Assembly (NCBI GenBank): GCA_964443525.1
Contig: CAYUCY010000082.1
Coordinates: 1 to 5,202 of the forward strand
Length of the DNA: 5,202 bases
Reading direction: 5' to 3'
Source: CAYUCY01 sp964443525
Lineage (GTDB): Bacteria > Pseudomonadota > Alphaproteobacteria > Caedimonadales > Caedimonadaceae
Numbering within the stretch: position 1 is the first letter of the stretch; every line of letters starts with the position of its first letter. Below are positions 1 to 5,202 of this stretch, one piece after another. A model generated the notes under the pieces. It saw only the letters and a list, made by a program, of their open reading frames with translations. It searched no databases and was not told where the DNA came from. A program made the position numbers and the translations under genes.

Positions 1-2420
1 GATCAGTCGAATGTACATAAGTGCCCCAGACCTCTTCCCGCAAATACCCTCAAAGCCATCTCGGGACAAAATAAGAGCCTCTAACGGCAATTGGAGGGCA
101 AATCCGTCAATCACCTTTTTCTTAAGAGGGAGAGCGCCCGTTTTAAAATCGATCAATCGAACCCGCCCTTCTGACGTTATTTCAATTCTATCCGCTTTTG
201 CAGTAAGCCTATAGTCTTCTNNNNNNNNNNCCCTTTGATCTCCGCAAAAACACTTCCCTCAAAGGGTGACATTAAAAGTTTTCTCGTCTCAAGATCCCGA
301 ATTGCGCCTCTAAGCCGAGAATACCAAAACGTCGTTACAAAAGGATCTTCCGAAAACCCACTGAAAGCTTGTTGAAAGGCGCTTTCGAAATCTTCCGAAA
401 GCCGGGAAGAAGTCGCCAGAAATTCAAGCACTTTGTGGACTGCTGTTCCATATAAAAGAGGATCGAGACGACGTGTTAAAGGGGACAATTCTCGTAAATT
501 TAAAATATGCTGAACATAATAGGAGTAAGGATTTTCAAGCAACCGTTCAACAGCCGTCGCTGAGATAGACTTGGGTCTCATCGGGGCAGGCGGTTTCGGG
601 TGGGGACGCGGCATGGGTTTTGAGGAGCGGATTTCATTCTTTAATGCAAGCCAGTGCAGGACCTCTCCTCGAGCGGGCAAAGGAGTTCCTGTCTCCTCTG
701 CGATTGCTTTCAGTCGATGCCCCCACCGCGATAGCTCAACAGGAGATCCCTGATAGCGTTGAGAGGCTGTAAACGTCAAGTAAGGCGCCGCCATCAATCT
801 TTGTAGAGCTTTTTCCTGCCATGCAAGATCCTCCGTCTCATTCAAAAGACCGAGGGAAGCTCGTATTGTCTGGCTCATGAAAACATCCGCCTTCGAGGCC
901 CGAGGCCACTCCCCTTCCTGAAAATTAGAGAGAATCATAAAATCAACAGGCTGATCCAAAGCTTGCCAAGGCTCCCAAATAAAGAGATTCGGGTTTGTTT
1001 CCCAGACTTGCCGAACGATGGTAGCGGAAAGGGCCTCCAGGATCAGCTGTTTTGCCTCCGAATAAGAAAGAGCGGGGTAAAATCCACTCTGAGATGAAAG
1101 GTCTTCAAGAAAAGCAGATAAAGCCTCCTGCTCCTCTCGGCGAATGACGGTATTTTTCAAAGCTTCAGACAAAATAGTCTTTATTTCTTTTATCCAAAGG
1201 TGAAAAGCTTGCTTTAGGCTCTTCTTTCCAAAAAAACTTTGAAGAGAGGCTTGAAGGACATTCTTTAACGACAGGGCCGCGTCCGATGGACAACAGCATG
1301 TCCTATGGGATAGCTCGAGGTCTTCGAGTGCTGCATAAAATTCCTGATAGGTCCAACCGAACCGCACAAGAGGGTGTTTTAGAAAACTTAAGACAGCAAC
1401 CGGGTCTTTAGAAGAATCCAAAAGATGGAAAAGAAGGATAGTGACACTGCCTGCAGGAAGCAAAGAAAGAGGCGTTCCCGAAGCATCATCGGGAAAAAGA
1501 TCCCATTGTTTAAGCGTTTCCTTAACTCGATAAGCAAACGATCTATCTTCCGTCACAAGGGCAGTCTTCTGACTCTTCTCATAAGCCTCTCTCATAAGGA
1601 GTGCAACCAGGGACGCTTCTTCGGTTGTATTTAATACTTCATAAAATTCGATACCTTGGAAAAGATCTCCTTTTACTTTACGCCAGCTCTTTTGAAAGAG
1701 TGCTCGGCAAAGATTGTCTCTCTTCGTTCCGCCTAAGCTTTCTTTCGCAATTTCAGTTTTGAAACAATAAGTCCGTTCTCTGCTCTCAAGCTTTCTCAGC
1801 AGGCCTTCCGTCTTGGGATCCTGTTCATCTGCATTGATCGTTAAAACAGATCTGTCCCCTAAGGAACGAATCCATCCGACTTCATCAAAGGATGTAAAGG
1901 AAGAAGAGTAAATTCCTTGATGCGTGCAAAAGAGCTGCCATTTTTTTAAAATATCTTTCAAAAAAGTCAAAGAATCCTGACGATGCAAAGAGAGGCGATC
2001 CAACCCCACTTGATCTAACCTCTCGAGAGGGATTTTGCGCGAGGCCATCTTCTCCTCCAGATTTAAAATCTCGTCAGCAAGAGAGAGAGCGTCCGGGAAA
2101 TCTTTTCCCCTTCCTTCTTGGATCAGAAGCCTCGCTAAAGCAGCCCGACTTTCCACCTGACTCATTTTTTCAAAAGCTGACGCTTGAAAGCACGGATCTG
2201 CAAAAACATCCTCGAAAGTAAGAAGCTTCGGTAAAGGAATACAACTCTCCTCGTAAGCCTCATAGAGAATCTCTTGAAAGGTTCTCTTGGATTTCCTGGT
2301 CGGAAGAAGGACGACCACGTTCGGTAATCCGCAAGGCTCGATTTTTAGTCTTTCTTTTAAAAAAACTGCAGCCTCTCGAAGAATCGGGGAAGATGGCGGA
2401 ATCAGGAAGGCTCTAGACAT
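1..2420 (-). CDS. addB: AddB, nuclease/inactive-helicase subunit of the AddAB double-strand-break repair complex (C-terminus off the left edge, internal assembly gap)
   Basis: AddB partners AddA to process double-strand DNA ends for RecA loading in the cytoplasm. Residues 1-730 (2420 to 231) are open. The N-terminus (VVVLLPTRKSKR, near residue 35) resembles the degenerate UvrD-like domain of alphaproteobacterial AddB, and no Walker A is visible. The middle has FQEGEWP and GSPVELSRW, typical of the family. The C-terminal nuclease domain starts with GTAVHKVLEF (His662) and has Glu727 just before the N run. Beyond the run, bases 219-1 read on in a different frame and supply KADRIE and LIDFKTG, the Asp and Asp-x-Lys of a RecB-type PD-(D/E)XK nuclease, then LQLPLEALILSR. 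The nuclease site therefore looks intact, and the apparent stop at 177 is a gap artefact. Start: ATG at 2420, after GGAGGG inside tsaE, which it overlaps by 8 bases. About 803 residues are visible; relatives run to about 1000. addA probably follows beyond base 1 (inferred). Odd detail: three consecutive Cys at 375-377, of unknown meaning. Confidence 0.93.
221..230. other. Assembly gap (ten Ns) inside addB, placeholder length
   Basis: Ten Ns interrupt addB between Gly730 and the segment beginning EDYRLTAKADRIE. The codon frame to the right ends exactly at 231. The frame to the left requires one base (220) to finish a codon before GAA at 219-217. The true missing length must therefore be 2 modulo 3 (2, 5, 8, 11 and so on) if the gene is intact, so ten is not the real distance. 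The missing piece is probably only a few residues, because in the family the Glu-containing strand lies shortly before the ADRID-like motif. Confidence 0.95.
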
Positions 2421-2862
2421 CTCCCTCCAACCTTTCTTGCCATGCTTTTCCAGCCGTTAAATGAATCTCGCGCACCTCGGGCGACAAAATCGAAAAGGAT
2501 AACGTCAGGGCCGAGGAGAGATTAAGATGAGGAAGACGTTCAGGCCACTCAATCAAAGTAATTCCATCGGATAAAGCCTCTTCAAGCCCCAGTTCCCAAA
2601 CATCTTCAGAGCTTTCAAGTCGATAAAGATCATAATGATGAATTAATTCCCGATTCGCTTCATATACCTGCAACAAGGTAAAGGTCGGACTCGGCACTTC
2701 CGTCTCATCCCCGCAAAGACTGCGAATAAAGGCACGGGCAAATTCGGTTTTACCGGCTCCCAAATCTCCCTGCAGAAGAAAAACGTCTCCCATCCTTGCG
2801 AGTTCTGCAAGGGAGGCTGCGAAGTTTTTAAGTTCAGACAAAGAAGAAATCTTCTTTTTCAT
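2413..2862 (-). CDS. tsaE: TsaE, ATPase of the tRNA threonylcarbamoyladenosine (t6A37) biosynthesis complex
   Basis: TsaE is the cytoplasmic P-loop ATPase that works with TsaB and TsaD to place threonylcarbamoyl on A37 of ANN-decoding tRNAs. Visible motifs in order: Walker A GDLGAGKT (residues 32-39), the family signature PSPTF (57-61), HHYDLYRLE (75-83, with Asp78), and a Walker B-like strand ending LIEWPERL (103-110). At 149 residues it has the usual length; E. coli TsaE is about 153. The ATG at 2862-2860 overlaps the acpS stop as ATGA, with AGGAAG a few bases upstream as ribosome binding site. Its own stop (2415-2413) overlaps the addB start by 8 bases, so it is the middle gene of a translationally coupled trio. 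tsaB, tsaC and tsaD are not in this window. Nothing looks truncated. Confidence 0.96.
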   Translation of the reverse strand: MKKKISSLSELKNFAASLAELARMGDVFLLQGDLGAGKTEFARAFIRSLCGDETEVPSPTFTLLQVYEANRELIHHYDLYRLESSEDVWELGLEEALSDGITLIEWPERLPHLNLSSALTLSFSILSPEVREIHLTAGKAWQERLEGDV

Positions 2863-3254
2863 GCTTCTTCCTGCTCGATGACGACTATGGCAAATGCATG
2901 GTTCTTGGTATCCGAAAGAGACAGATGAAGACGCGTTTTTTTTCCCTGCCCGAGAGCATTCAAAGCCTCTTTTGCCTTTCCATGAACACAGAGTGCAGGC
3001 TTCCCCTTGTCGTCATTGATGACCTCAATTTCATGCCAAGTGAGTCCTTGCGAAAAACCGATCCCGAGAGCCTTAACAAAAGCTTCTTTCGCCGCAAATC
3101 TTTTGGCCAAGGTGGCTGCTTGAGAAGAAGAAGCATTCGCCTTGGTTCGTTCTCGTGGAGTAAACAGGCGTTCCAAAAAACGATCTCCGTAATTACGAAT
3201 CAGCGCTTCAATGCGCATGACTTCTTCCAAGTCGGATCCGATACCTAAAATCAT
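2859..3254 (-). CDS. acpS: AcpS, holo-[acyl-carrier-protein] synthase
   Basis: AcpS transfers 4'-phosphopantetheine from coenzyme A to a serine of acyl carrier protein, activating fatty-acid synthesis in the cytoplasm. The N-terminus MILGIGSDLEEVMRIE matches the family opening (MIxGIGTDIxEI), with the Mg-binding Asp at residue 8. LAKRFAAKEAFVKALG (49-64) carries the second metal ligand Glu57 and the KEA signature. The C-terminal strand reads HLSLSDTKNHAFAIVV (110-125), where many AcpS proteins have Ser-His instead of Ser-Asp at 114-115. Length 131 matches the usual 120-135. The start is ATG at 3254; a longer frame opens at GTG 3302, but its extra 16 residues (MGAFYGGERKESSKKK) have no family counterpart. 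The Shine-Dalgarno directly before 3254 is weak (AAGAAAAAA). It heads the acpS-tsaE-addB operon, with a 4-base ATGA overlap to tsaE. Confidence 0.95.
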   Translation of the reverse strand: MILGIGSDLEEVMRIEALIRNYGDRFLERLFTPRERTKANASSSQAATLAKRFAAKEAFVKALGIGFSQGLTWHEIEVINDDKGKPALCVHGKAKEALNALGQGKKTRLHLSLSDTKNHAFAIVVIEQEEA

Positions 3255-3289
3255 TTTTTTCTTACTGGATTCTTTCCTCTCCCCACCAT
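3251..3289 (-). other. Possible 12-codon leader ORF coupled to acpS
   Basis: On the minus strand an ATG at 3289-3287 opens a 12-codon frame (MVGRGKNPVRKK) that ends in TGA at 3253-3251, overlapping the acpS ATG (3254-3252) by two bases. It has a good Shine-Dalgarno, GGGAG at 3300-3296, six bases before its ATG, whereas acpS itself has only an A-rich weak one. Translation of the leader could deliver ribosomes to acpS by reinitiation. The alternative is that transcription starts inside this segment (see the candidate acpS promoter), in which case the leader is never translated. The two readings exclude each other. Confidence 0.3.
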
Positions 3290-3294
3290 AGAAT
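3266..3294 (+). promoter_or_regulatory. Candidate promoter of gpt
   Basis: TAGAAT at 3289-3294 is a 5-of-6 match to the -10 consensus; 17 bases upstream lies a poor -35, TGGATT (3266-3271, 3 of 6). The start would fall near 3301, leaving a leader of about 33 bases with the Shine-Dalgarno. The -10 overlaps the candidate -10 of the divergent acpS promoter by two bases (3289-3290), so the two could compete for polymerase. Confidence 0.35.
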
Positions 3295-3313
3295 GCTCCC
3301 ACTGAATTTCCAA
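3285..3313 (-). promoter_or_regulatory. Candidate sigma-70-type promoter of the acpS-tsaE-addB operon
   Basis: Minus-strand -35 TTGGAA (3313-3308, 4 of 6 to consensus) and -10 TATGGT (3290-3285, 4 of 6) are separated by 17 bases. Transcription would start near 3278, about 24 bases before the acpS ATG. The match is modest; what supports it is the spacing and the fact that some promoter for acpS should lie in this 79-base divergent interval. Confidence 0.35.
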
Positions 3314-3333
3314 GTCTAAAAGGAGCTTAAAGG

Positions 3334-3774
3334 ATGAGCGAAAACAAGTATTACCGTGTTTCCTGGGCGGATTTCTATCGAGATGCAAAAGCTCTTGCAT
3401 GGCGACTCAACATCAAAAAAGAATGGAGGGGAATGGTGGCCATCACCCGAGGAGGATTGGTTCCTGCAGCTATTGTTTCTCGAGAGTTAGACATTAAGTT
3501 TGTGGATACGATTTGTATCGCCTCTTATGATGACAGCGACATGCAAAAGGACCCCGAAATATACAAATCCCTTTCGGGAGACGGAGAGGGGTTAATCGTC
3601 ATCGATGACCTTGTCGACTCGGGAAAAACCCTTGAGATTGTCAGAAAGATGCTCCCTAAAGCCCATTATGCCGCTATCTATGCCAAACCCGCGGGACAGT
3701 CGATGGTGGATACCTTTATCACGGAGGTTTCTCAAGACACCTGGATCGTTTTTCCTTGGGAGGAGAAATTCTGA
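3334..3774 (+). CDS. gpt: Xanthine-guanine phosphoribosyltransferase (purine salvage)
   Basis: This type I phosphoribosyltransferase converts guanine or xanthine (and less well hypoxanthine) plus PRPP to the nucleotide, salvaging purines in the cytoplasm. It aligns by eye along nearly its whole length with E. coli Gpt: ITRGGLVPAAIVSREL (37-52, PRPP-contacting Arg-Gly-Gly), VDTICIASYD, the PRPP signature VIDDLVDSGKT (89-99, acidic pair Asp91-Asp92), IYAKPAG (115-121, base-contacting Lys118) and QDTWIVFPW (134-142, base-stacking Trp137). It has 146 residues against 152 in E. coli and ends right after PWEEKF, lacking the last residues seen there, while all active-site segments are present. The ATG at 3334 follows AGGAG (3321-3325) with an 8-base spacer. 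It diverges from acpS. The patatin-like gene follows 90 bases later with its own promoter, so the two may or may not be co-transcribed. Confidence 0.96.
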   Translation: MSENKYYRVSWADFYRDAKALAWRLNIKKEWRGMVAITRGGLVPAAIVSRELDIKFVDTICIASYDDSDMQKDPEIYKSLSGDGEGLIVIDDLVDSGKTLEIVRKMLPKAHYAAIYAKPAGQSMVDTFITEVSQDTWIVFPWEEKF

Positions 3775-3792
3775 CAAAAATTTTTTTAAATG

Positions 3793-3808
3793 TTAACCTA
3801 TTGTTAAC
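3793..3808 (+). promoter_or_regulatory. Putative CtrA binding box upstream of the patatin-like gene
   Basis: TTAA (3793-3796), exactly seven bases (3797-3803), then TTAAC (3804-3808) is an exact match to the CtrA consensus TTAA-N7-TTAAC of alphaproteobacteria. It lies within a perfect inverted repeat TGTTAAC-CTATT-GTTAACA (3791-3809), so two GTTAAC boxes sit 11 bases, about one helical turn, apart. The box covers about -43 to -28 relative to the inferred start near 3836 and overlaps the -35 element, the position typical of CtrA-activated promoters in Caulobacter. Match and position are seen; binding is inferred. A different dimeric regulator could use the same palindrome. Confidence 0.6.
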
Positions 3809-3829
3809 AACGTCGTGATATTTTATACT
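3801..3829 (+). promoter_or_regulatory. Sigma-70-type promoter of the patatin-like gene
   Basis: -35 TTGTTA (3801-3806, 4 of 6) and -10 TATACT (3824-3829, 5 of 6) are spaced by the optimal 17 bases. The start would be near 3836, giving a leader of about 29 bases that includes a purine-rich ribosome binding site (AAAGG at 3852-3856, eight bases before the ATG). No GC-rich terminator hairpin lies between gpt and this promoter, only A5T7 at 3776-3787, so some readthrough from gpt is possible. Confidence 0.65.
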
Positions 3830-3864
3830 TGTCTAGAAAAAAATAACAGGGAAAGGCTTGAATC

Positions 3865-5010
3865 ATGGCAAAACATCCTTATGAACGAATCGCAATGGCC
3901 TGCCAAGGAGGCGGATCTTTAGGGGCTTACCATATCGGTGCATTGCAAGCGATGGAAGAAAACGGGTACTCCCCCGACATGGTGGCCGGTATTTCGATTG
4001 GAGCCTTCACAGCCTCGATCATCGCAGGAAATCCACCTGAAAAACGTCTGGAAAGACTAGAGAAGTTTTGGGACACGATCTCCTGGCCGGAAGCAGACCC
4101 TGCAGGGCTTACCAATGTCAATCCCGAATTGCGTCGATTCCACAACAAGATGTCAACCATGACGGGTATTCTTTTCGGTCAGCCTAATTTCTTTACCCCT
4201 CGCACACCTCCTCCCCAACTTCAACCGAAGGGGACATTGGCTGCAACATCTTATTATGATACCTCAAAAATGTTGGACACTCTGAGAGAGTATGTAGACT
4301 TTGACGGCATCAATTCGGGTAAACTTGCCCGTTTGTTGCTCGGTGTTACCCGAGTCACGGACGGAGAACTCGTCTTTTTTGATAGCGCAAAGACGAAAAT
4401 CGGACCCGAGCATGTTTTGGCCTCAGGAGCCATGCCTCCCGGCTTCCCCGGCGTTCGTATCAACGGTGAGCTCTTTTGGGACGGCGGATGCGCTTCCAAC
4501 ACACCTCTCGAGGGGATTTTTGATGCTCAACCTAAAAAAGATACGCTTGTCTTTATGGTTGACCTCTTTGGCCCCAACGGAAAAGAACCTCAAGATATGG
4601 ATGACGTGGATCTCAAGATCAAAGAACTTGAGTTTACAAGTCGGACAGCCCATCACATCGGACACCTTCAAAATCGCCATAATTTGGCAAGAGCCATTCA
4701 CCATATGTTCGGCGTTTTGAAGAAAAATTACCCCGACTATGAGAAAGACGAGATTCTCAAAGAACTTAAGAATCTCGGCGCCGACTATCTGTTTGACGTG
4801 GTCCATATCTCTTATGACAAACCCAATACGGAAGTCCCATCCTCAGATTGTGAGTTTTCAAAACTTTCAATCAAAGACCGCAAGGAAAAAGGTTATGGCG
4901 ATATGAAAGCTGCCATCAGTCATGCGGCTTGGCTTAAAGACGGCCGGAAAGCTCATGAAGGCTCGCGCGTTTACCGGTATCACGGCGGGAAGCATAAGTC
5001 TTCGAAGTAG
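3865..5010 (+). CDS. Patatin-like phospholipase family protein with C-terminal DUF3734-like region
   Basis: This is a patatin-fold serine hydrolase, probably acting on acyl esters of lipids or a polyester; the substrate is not known from sequence. All catalytic elements are present: the oxyanion loop QGGGSLGAYHIGAL (14-27), the nucleophile elbow GISIG (42-46, Ser44) and the catalytic Asp in WDGGCASNTPLEG (Asp206 of the DGG motif). The stretch after residue 290, with VVHISY (312-317) and DCEFSKLSIKDRKEKGYGDM (from Asp328), resembles the DUF3734 tail (HLIYR, DYEFSR, GY) found on alphaproteobacterial patatin-like proteins. No signal peptide or membrane helix is visible, so it is cytosolic unless secreted by a leaderless route. 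The ATG at 3865 follows AAAGG and begins just ahead of the first strand, so little N-terminus can be missing. At 381 residues it appears full length. It is monocistronic: own promoter with a CtrA-like box, strong terminator after. Other patatin-like proteins act as phospholipases in intracellular bacteria; that role here would be speculation. Confidence 0.92.
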   Translation: MAKHPYERIAMACQGGGSLGAYHIGALQAMEENGYSPDMVAGISIGAFTASIIAGNPPEKRLERLEKFWDTISWPEADPAGLTNVNPELRRFHNKMSTMTGILFGQPNFFTPRTPPPQLQPKGTLAATSYYDTSKMLDTLREYVDFDGINSGKLARLLLGVTRVTDGELVFFDSAKTKIGPEHVLASGAMPPGFPGVRINGELFWDGGCASNTPLEGIFDAQPKKDTLVFMVDLFGPNGKEPQDMDDVDLKIKELEFTSRTAHHIGHLQNRHNLARAIHHMFGVLKKNYPDYEKDEILKELKNLGADYLFDVVHISYDKPNTEVPSSDCEFSKLSIKDRKEKGYGDMKAAISHAAWLKDGRKAHEGSRVYRYHGGKHKSSK

Positions 5011-5033
5011 CCTGAAATTATTTTTATCATTAG

Positions 5034-5062
5034 AAAAAGCGGCACTTGTGCCGCTTTTTTTT
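5034..5062 (+). terminator. Rho-independent terminator after the patatin-like gene
   Basis: The stem GCGGCA (5039-5044) and TGCCGC (5049-5054) closes a CTTG tetraloop and is followed by eight Ts (5055-5062). The five As before the stem (5034-5038) can pair with the first Ts. It begins 24 bases after the TAG at 5008-5010. The A-rich left flank gives the opposite strand a T5 tract too, so it might also stop transcripts arriving from the right. Confidence 0.93.
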
Positions 5063-5202
5063 ATAAGTCATTCAATGGATACTCCACGAGGCAAGGCCCG
5101 TTTTTATGCGCGAATAAATTAAGAGTCGTTCGGAGGTGACCGTGATCTCTTAAAGATATTAAATCTCTTCTATTTTAGTGATTTATGCCAAAAATTTCAC
5201 CT
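5063..5202. other. Right-edge stretch without a supported gene
   Basis: These 140 bases follow the terminator. Plus-strand frames are short: MDTPRGKARFYARIN (5075-5122) has no ribosome site. An ATG at 5185 (MPKISP, open to the edge) could begin a gene running off the right side, but has only a weak AGTG upstream and no convincing promoter. The minus strand has a 36-codon frame ending near 5063 that lacks an ATG, so it is not called. No tRNA or mobile-element end was recognised. Confidence 0.4.
5119..5153. repeat. Inverted repeat TTAAGAG/CTCTTAA enclosing an orphan Shine-Dalgarno
   Basis: TTAAGAG (5119-5125) and CTCTTAA (5147-5153) are perfect inverted copies around 21 bases. Inside, CGG (5131-5133) can pair with CCG (5140-5142) around GGAGGTGA (5132-5139), an eight-base complement to the 16S rRNA 3' end. 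The only start in range, GTG at 5142, gives a three-codon frame ended by TAA at 5151-5153, within the right arm. A second ATCTCTT (5163-5169) repeats the one at 5145-5151. It could be a leader with a sequestered ribosome site, or chance in AT-rich DNA. Confidence 0.3.

Noticed and set aside
11..214. Plus-strand ORF of 67 codons at the left edge
   Set aside because: It lies antisense to the continuation of addB, whose minus-strand reading (KADRIE, LIDFKTG, LQLPLEAL) is clearly the real coding frame.
177..220. Apparent C-terminus of AddB ending KTIGLLQKRIELK with a stop at 177
   Set aside because: The residues after the N run are out of frame. The adjacent frame gives the expected nuclease motifs and stays open to base 1.
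1290..1298. Triple cysteine in AddB (375-377) as an iron-sulfur ligand cluster
   Set aside because: The iron-sulfur cysteines of Bacillus AddB flank the nuclease domain; this cluster sits in the middle of the protein and does not fit that arrangement.
3255..3302. Longer acpS from a GTG at 3302
   Set aside because: The extra 16 residues have no counterpart in AcpS, the GTG has no good ribosome site, and the family N-terminus begins exactly at the ATG at 3254.
3776..3809. Terminator for gpt formed by A5T7 or the TGTTAAC palindrome
   Set aside because: The stem would be AT-rich and short and is not followed by a T run; the palindrome fits a protein-binding site better.
4301..4806. Sizeable ORFs on both strands inside the patatin-like gene (4301-4720 plus; 4423-4806 and 4254-4502 minus)
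   Set aside because: They are shadows of a gene whose motifs run through the whole region; none has a ribosome site or recognisable domain.
5063..5172. Minus-strand open frame (about 36 codons, ending LVEYPLNDL) between the terminator and the right edge
   Set aside because: It has no ATG, GTG or TTG near its beginning and no ribosome site, and it resembles no family I recognise, although a gene remnant cannot be excluded.
5150..5176. Promoter TTAAAG / TATTTT at the right edge
   Set aside because: The spacer is only 15 bases, both hexamers are weak, and no supported gene follows inside the window.

Overview
The window looks like chromosomal DNA of an alphaproteobacterium of moderate GC content (mid-to-high 40s percent, judged by eye). 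Three things point there: an AddB protein of the alphaproteobacterial type, a patatin-like protein with a C-terminal region resembling DUF3734, and a textbook CtrA box (TTAA-N7-TTAAC) placed over the -35 element of a promoter. The species cannot be named from the sequence. A run of ten Ns at 221-230 marks it as a draft or metagenome assembly.

Left half, minus strand: a tight three-gene operon reads right to left, acpS (3254-2859), tsaE (2862-2413) and addB (2420 to beyond the left edge). The genes overlap by 4 and 8 bases, so translation is probably coupled. They combine acyl-carrier-protein activation, tRNA t6A modification and double-strand-break repair, an ordinary housekeeping mixture. 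addB is not broken at base 177 as a naive reading suggests. The N run is a placeholder that shifts the frame; past it the AddB reading frame continues, with its nuclease motifs, to base 1.

Middle, 3255-3333: a 79-base divergent intergenic region separates acpS from gpt. It can hold weak, overlapping back-to-back promoters and a 12-codon leader frame whose stop overlaps the acpS start.

Right half, plus strand: gpt (purine salvage, 3334-3774), a short regulatory interval with a good sigma-70-type promoter and the CtrA box, then a 381-residue patatin-like lipid hydrolase (3865-5010) closed by a strong intrinsic terminator (5034-5062). The last 140 bases hold no gene that can be supported. They contain an orphan perfect Shine-Dalgarno sequence inside a 7-bp inverted repeat, possibly the leader of a gene beyond the edge.

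No clearly new multi-gene system is present. The most interesting signal is the apparent CtrA control of the patatin-like gene, followed by the compact acpS-tsaE-addB arrangement.
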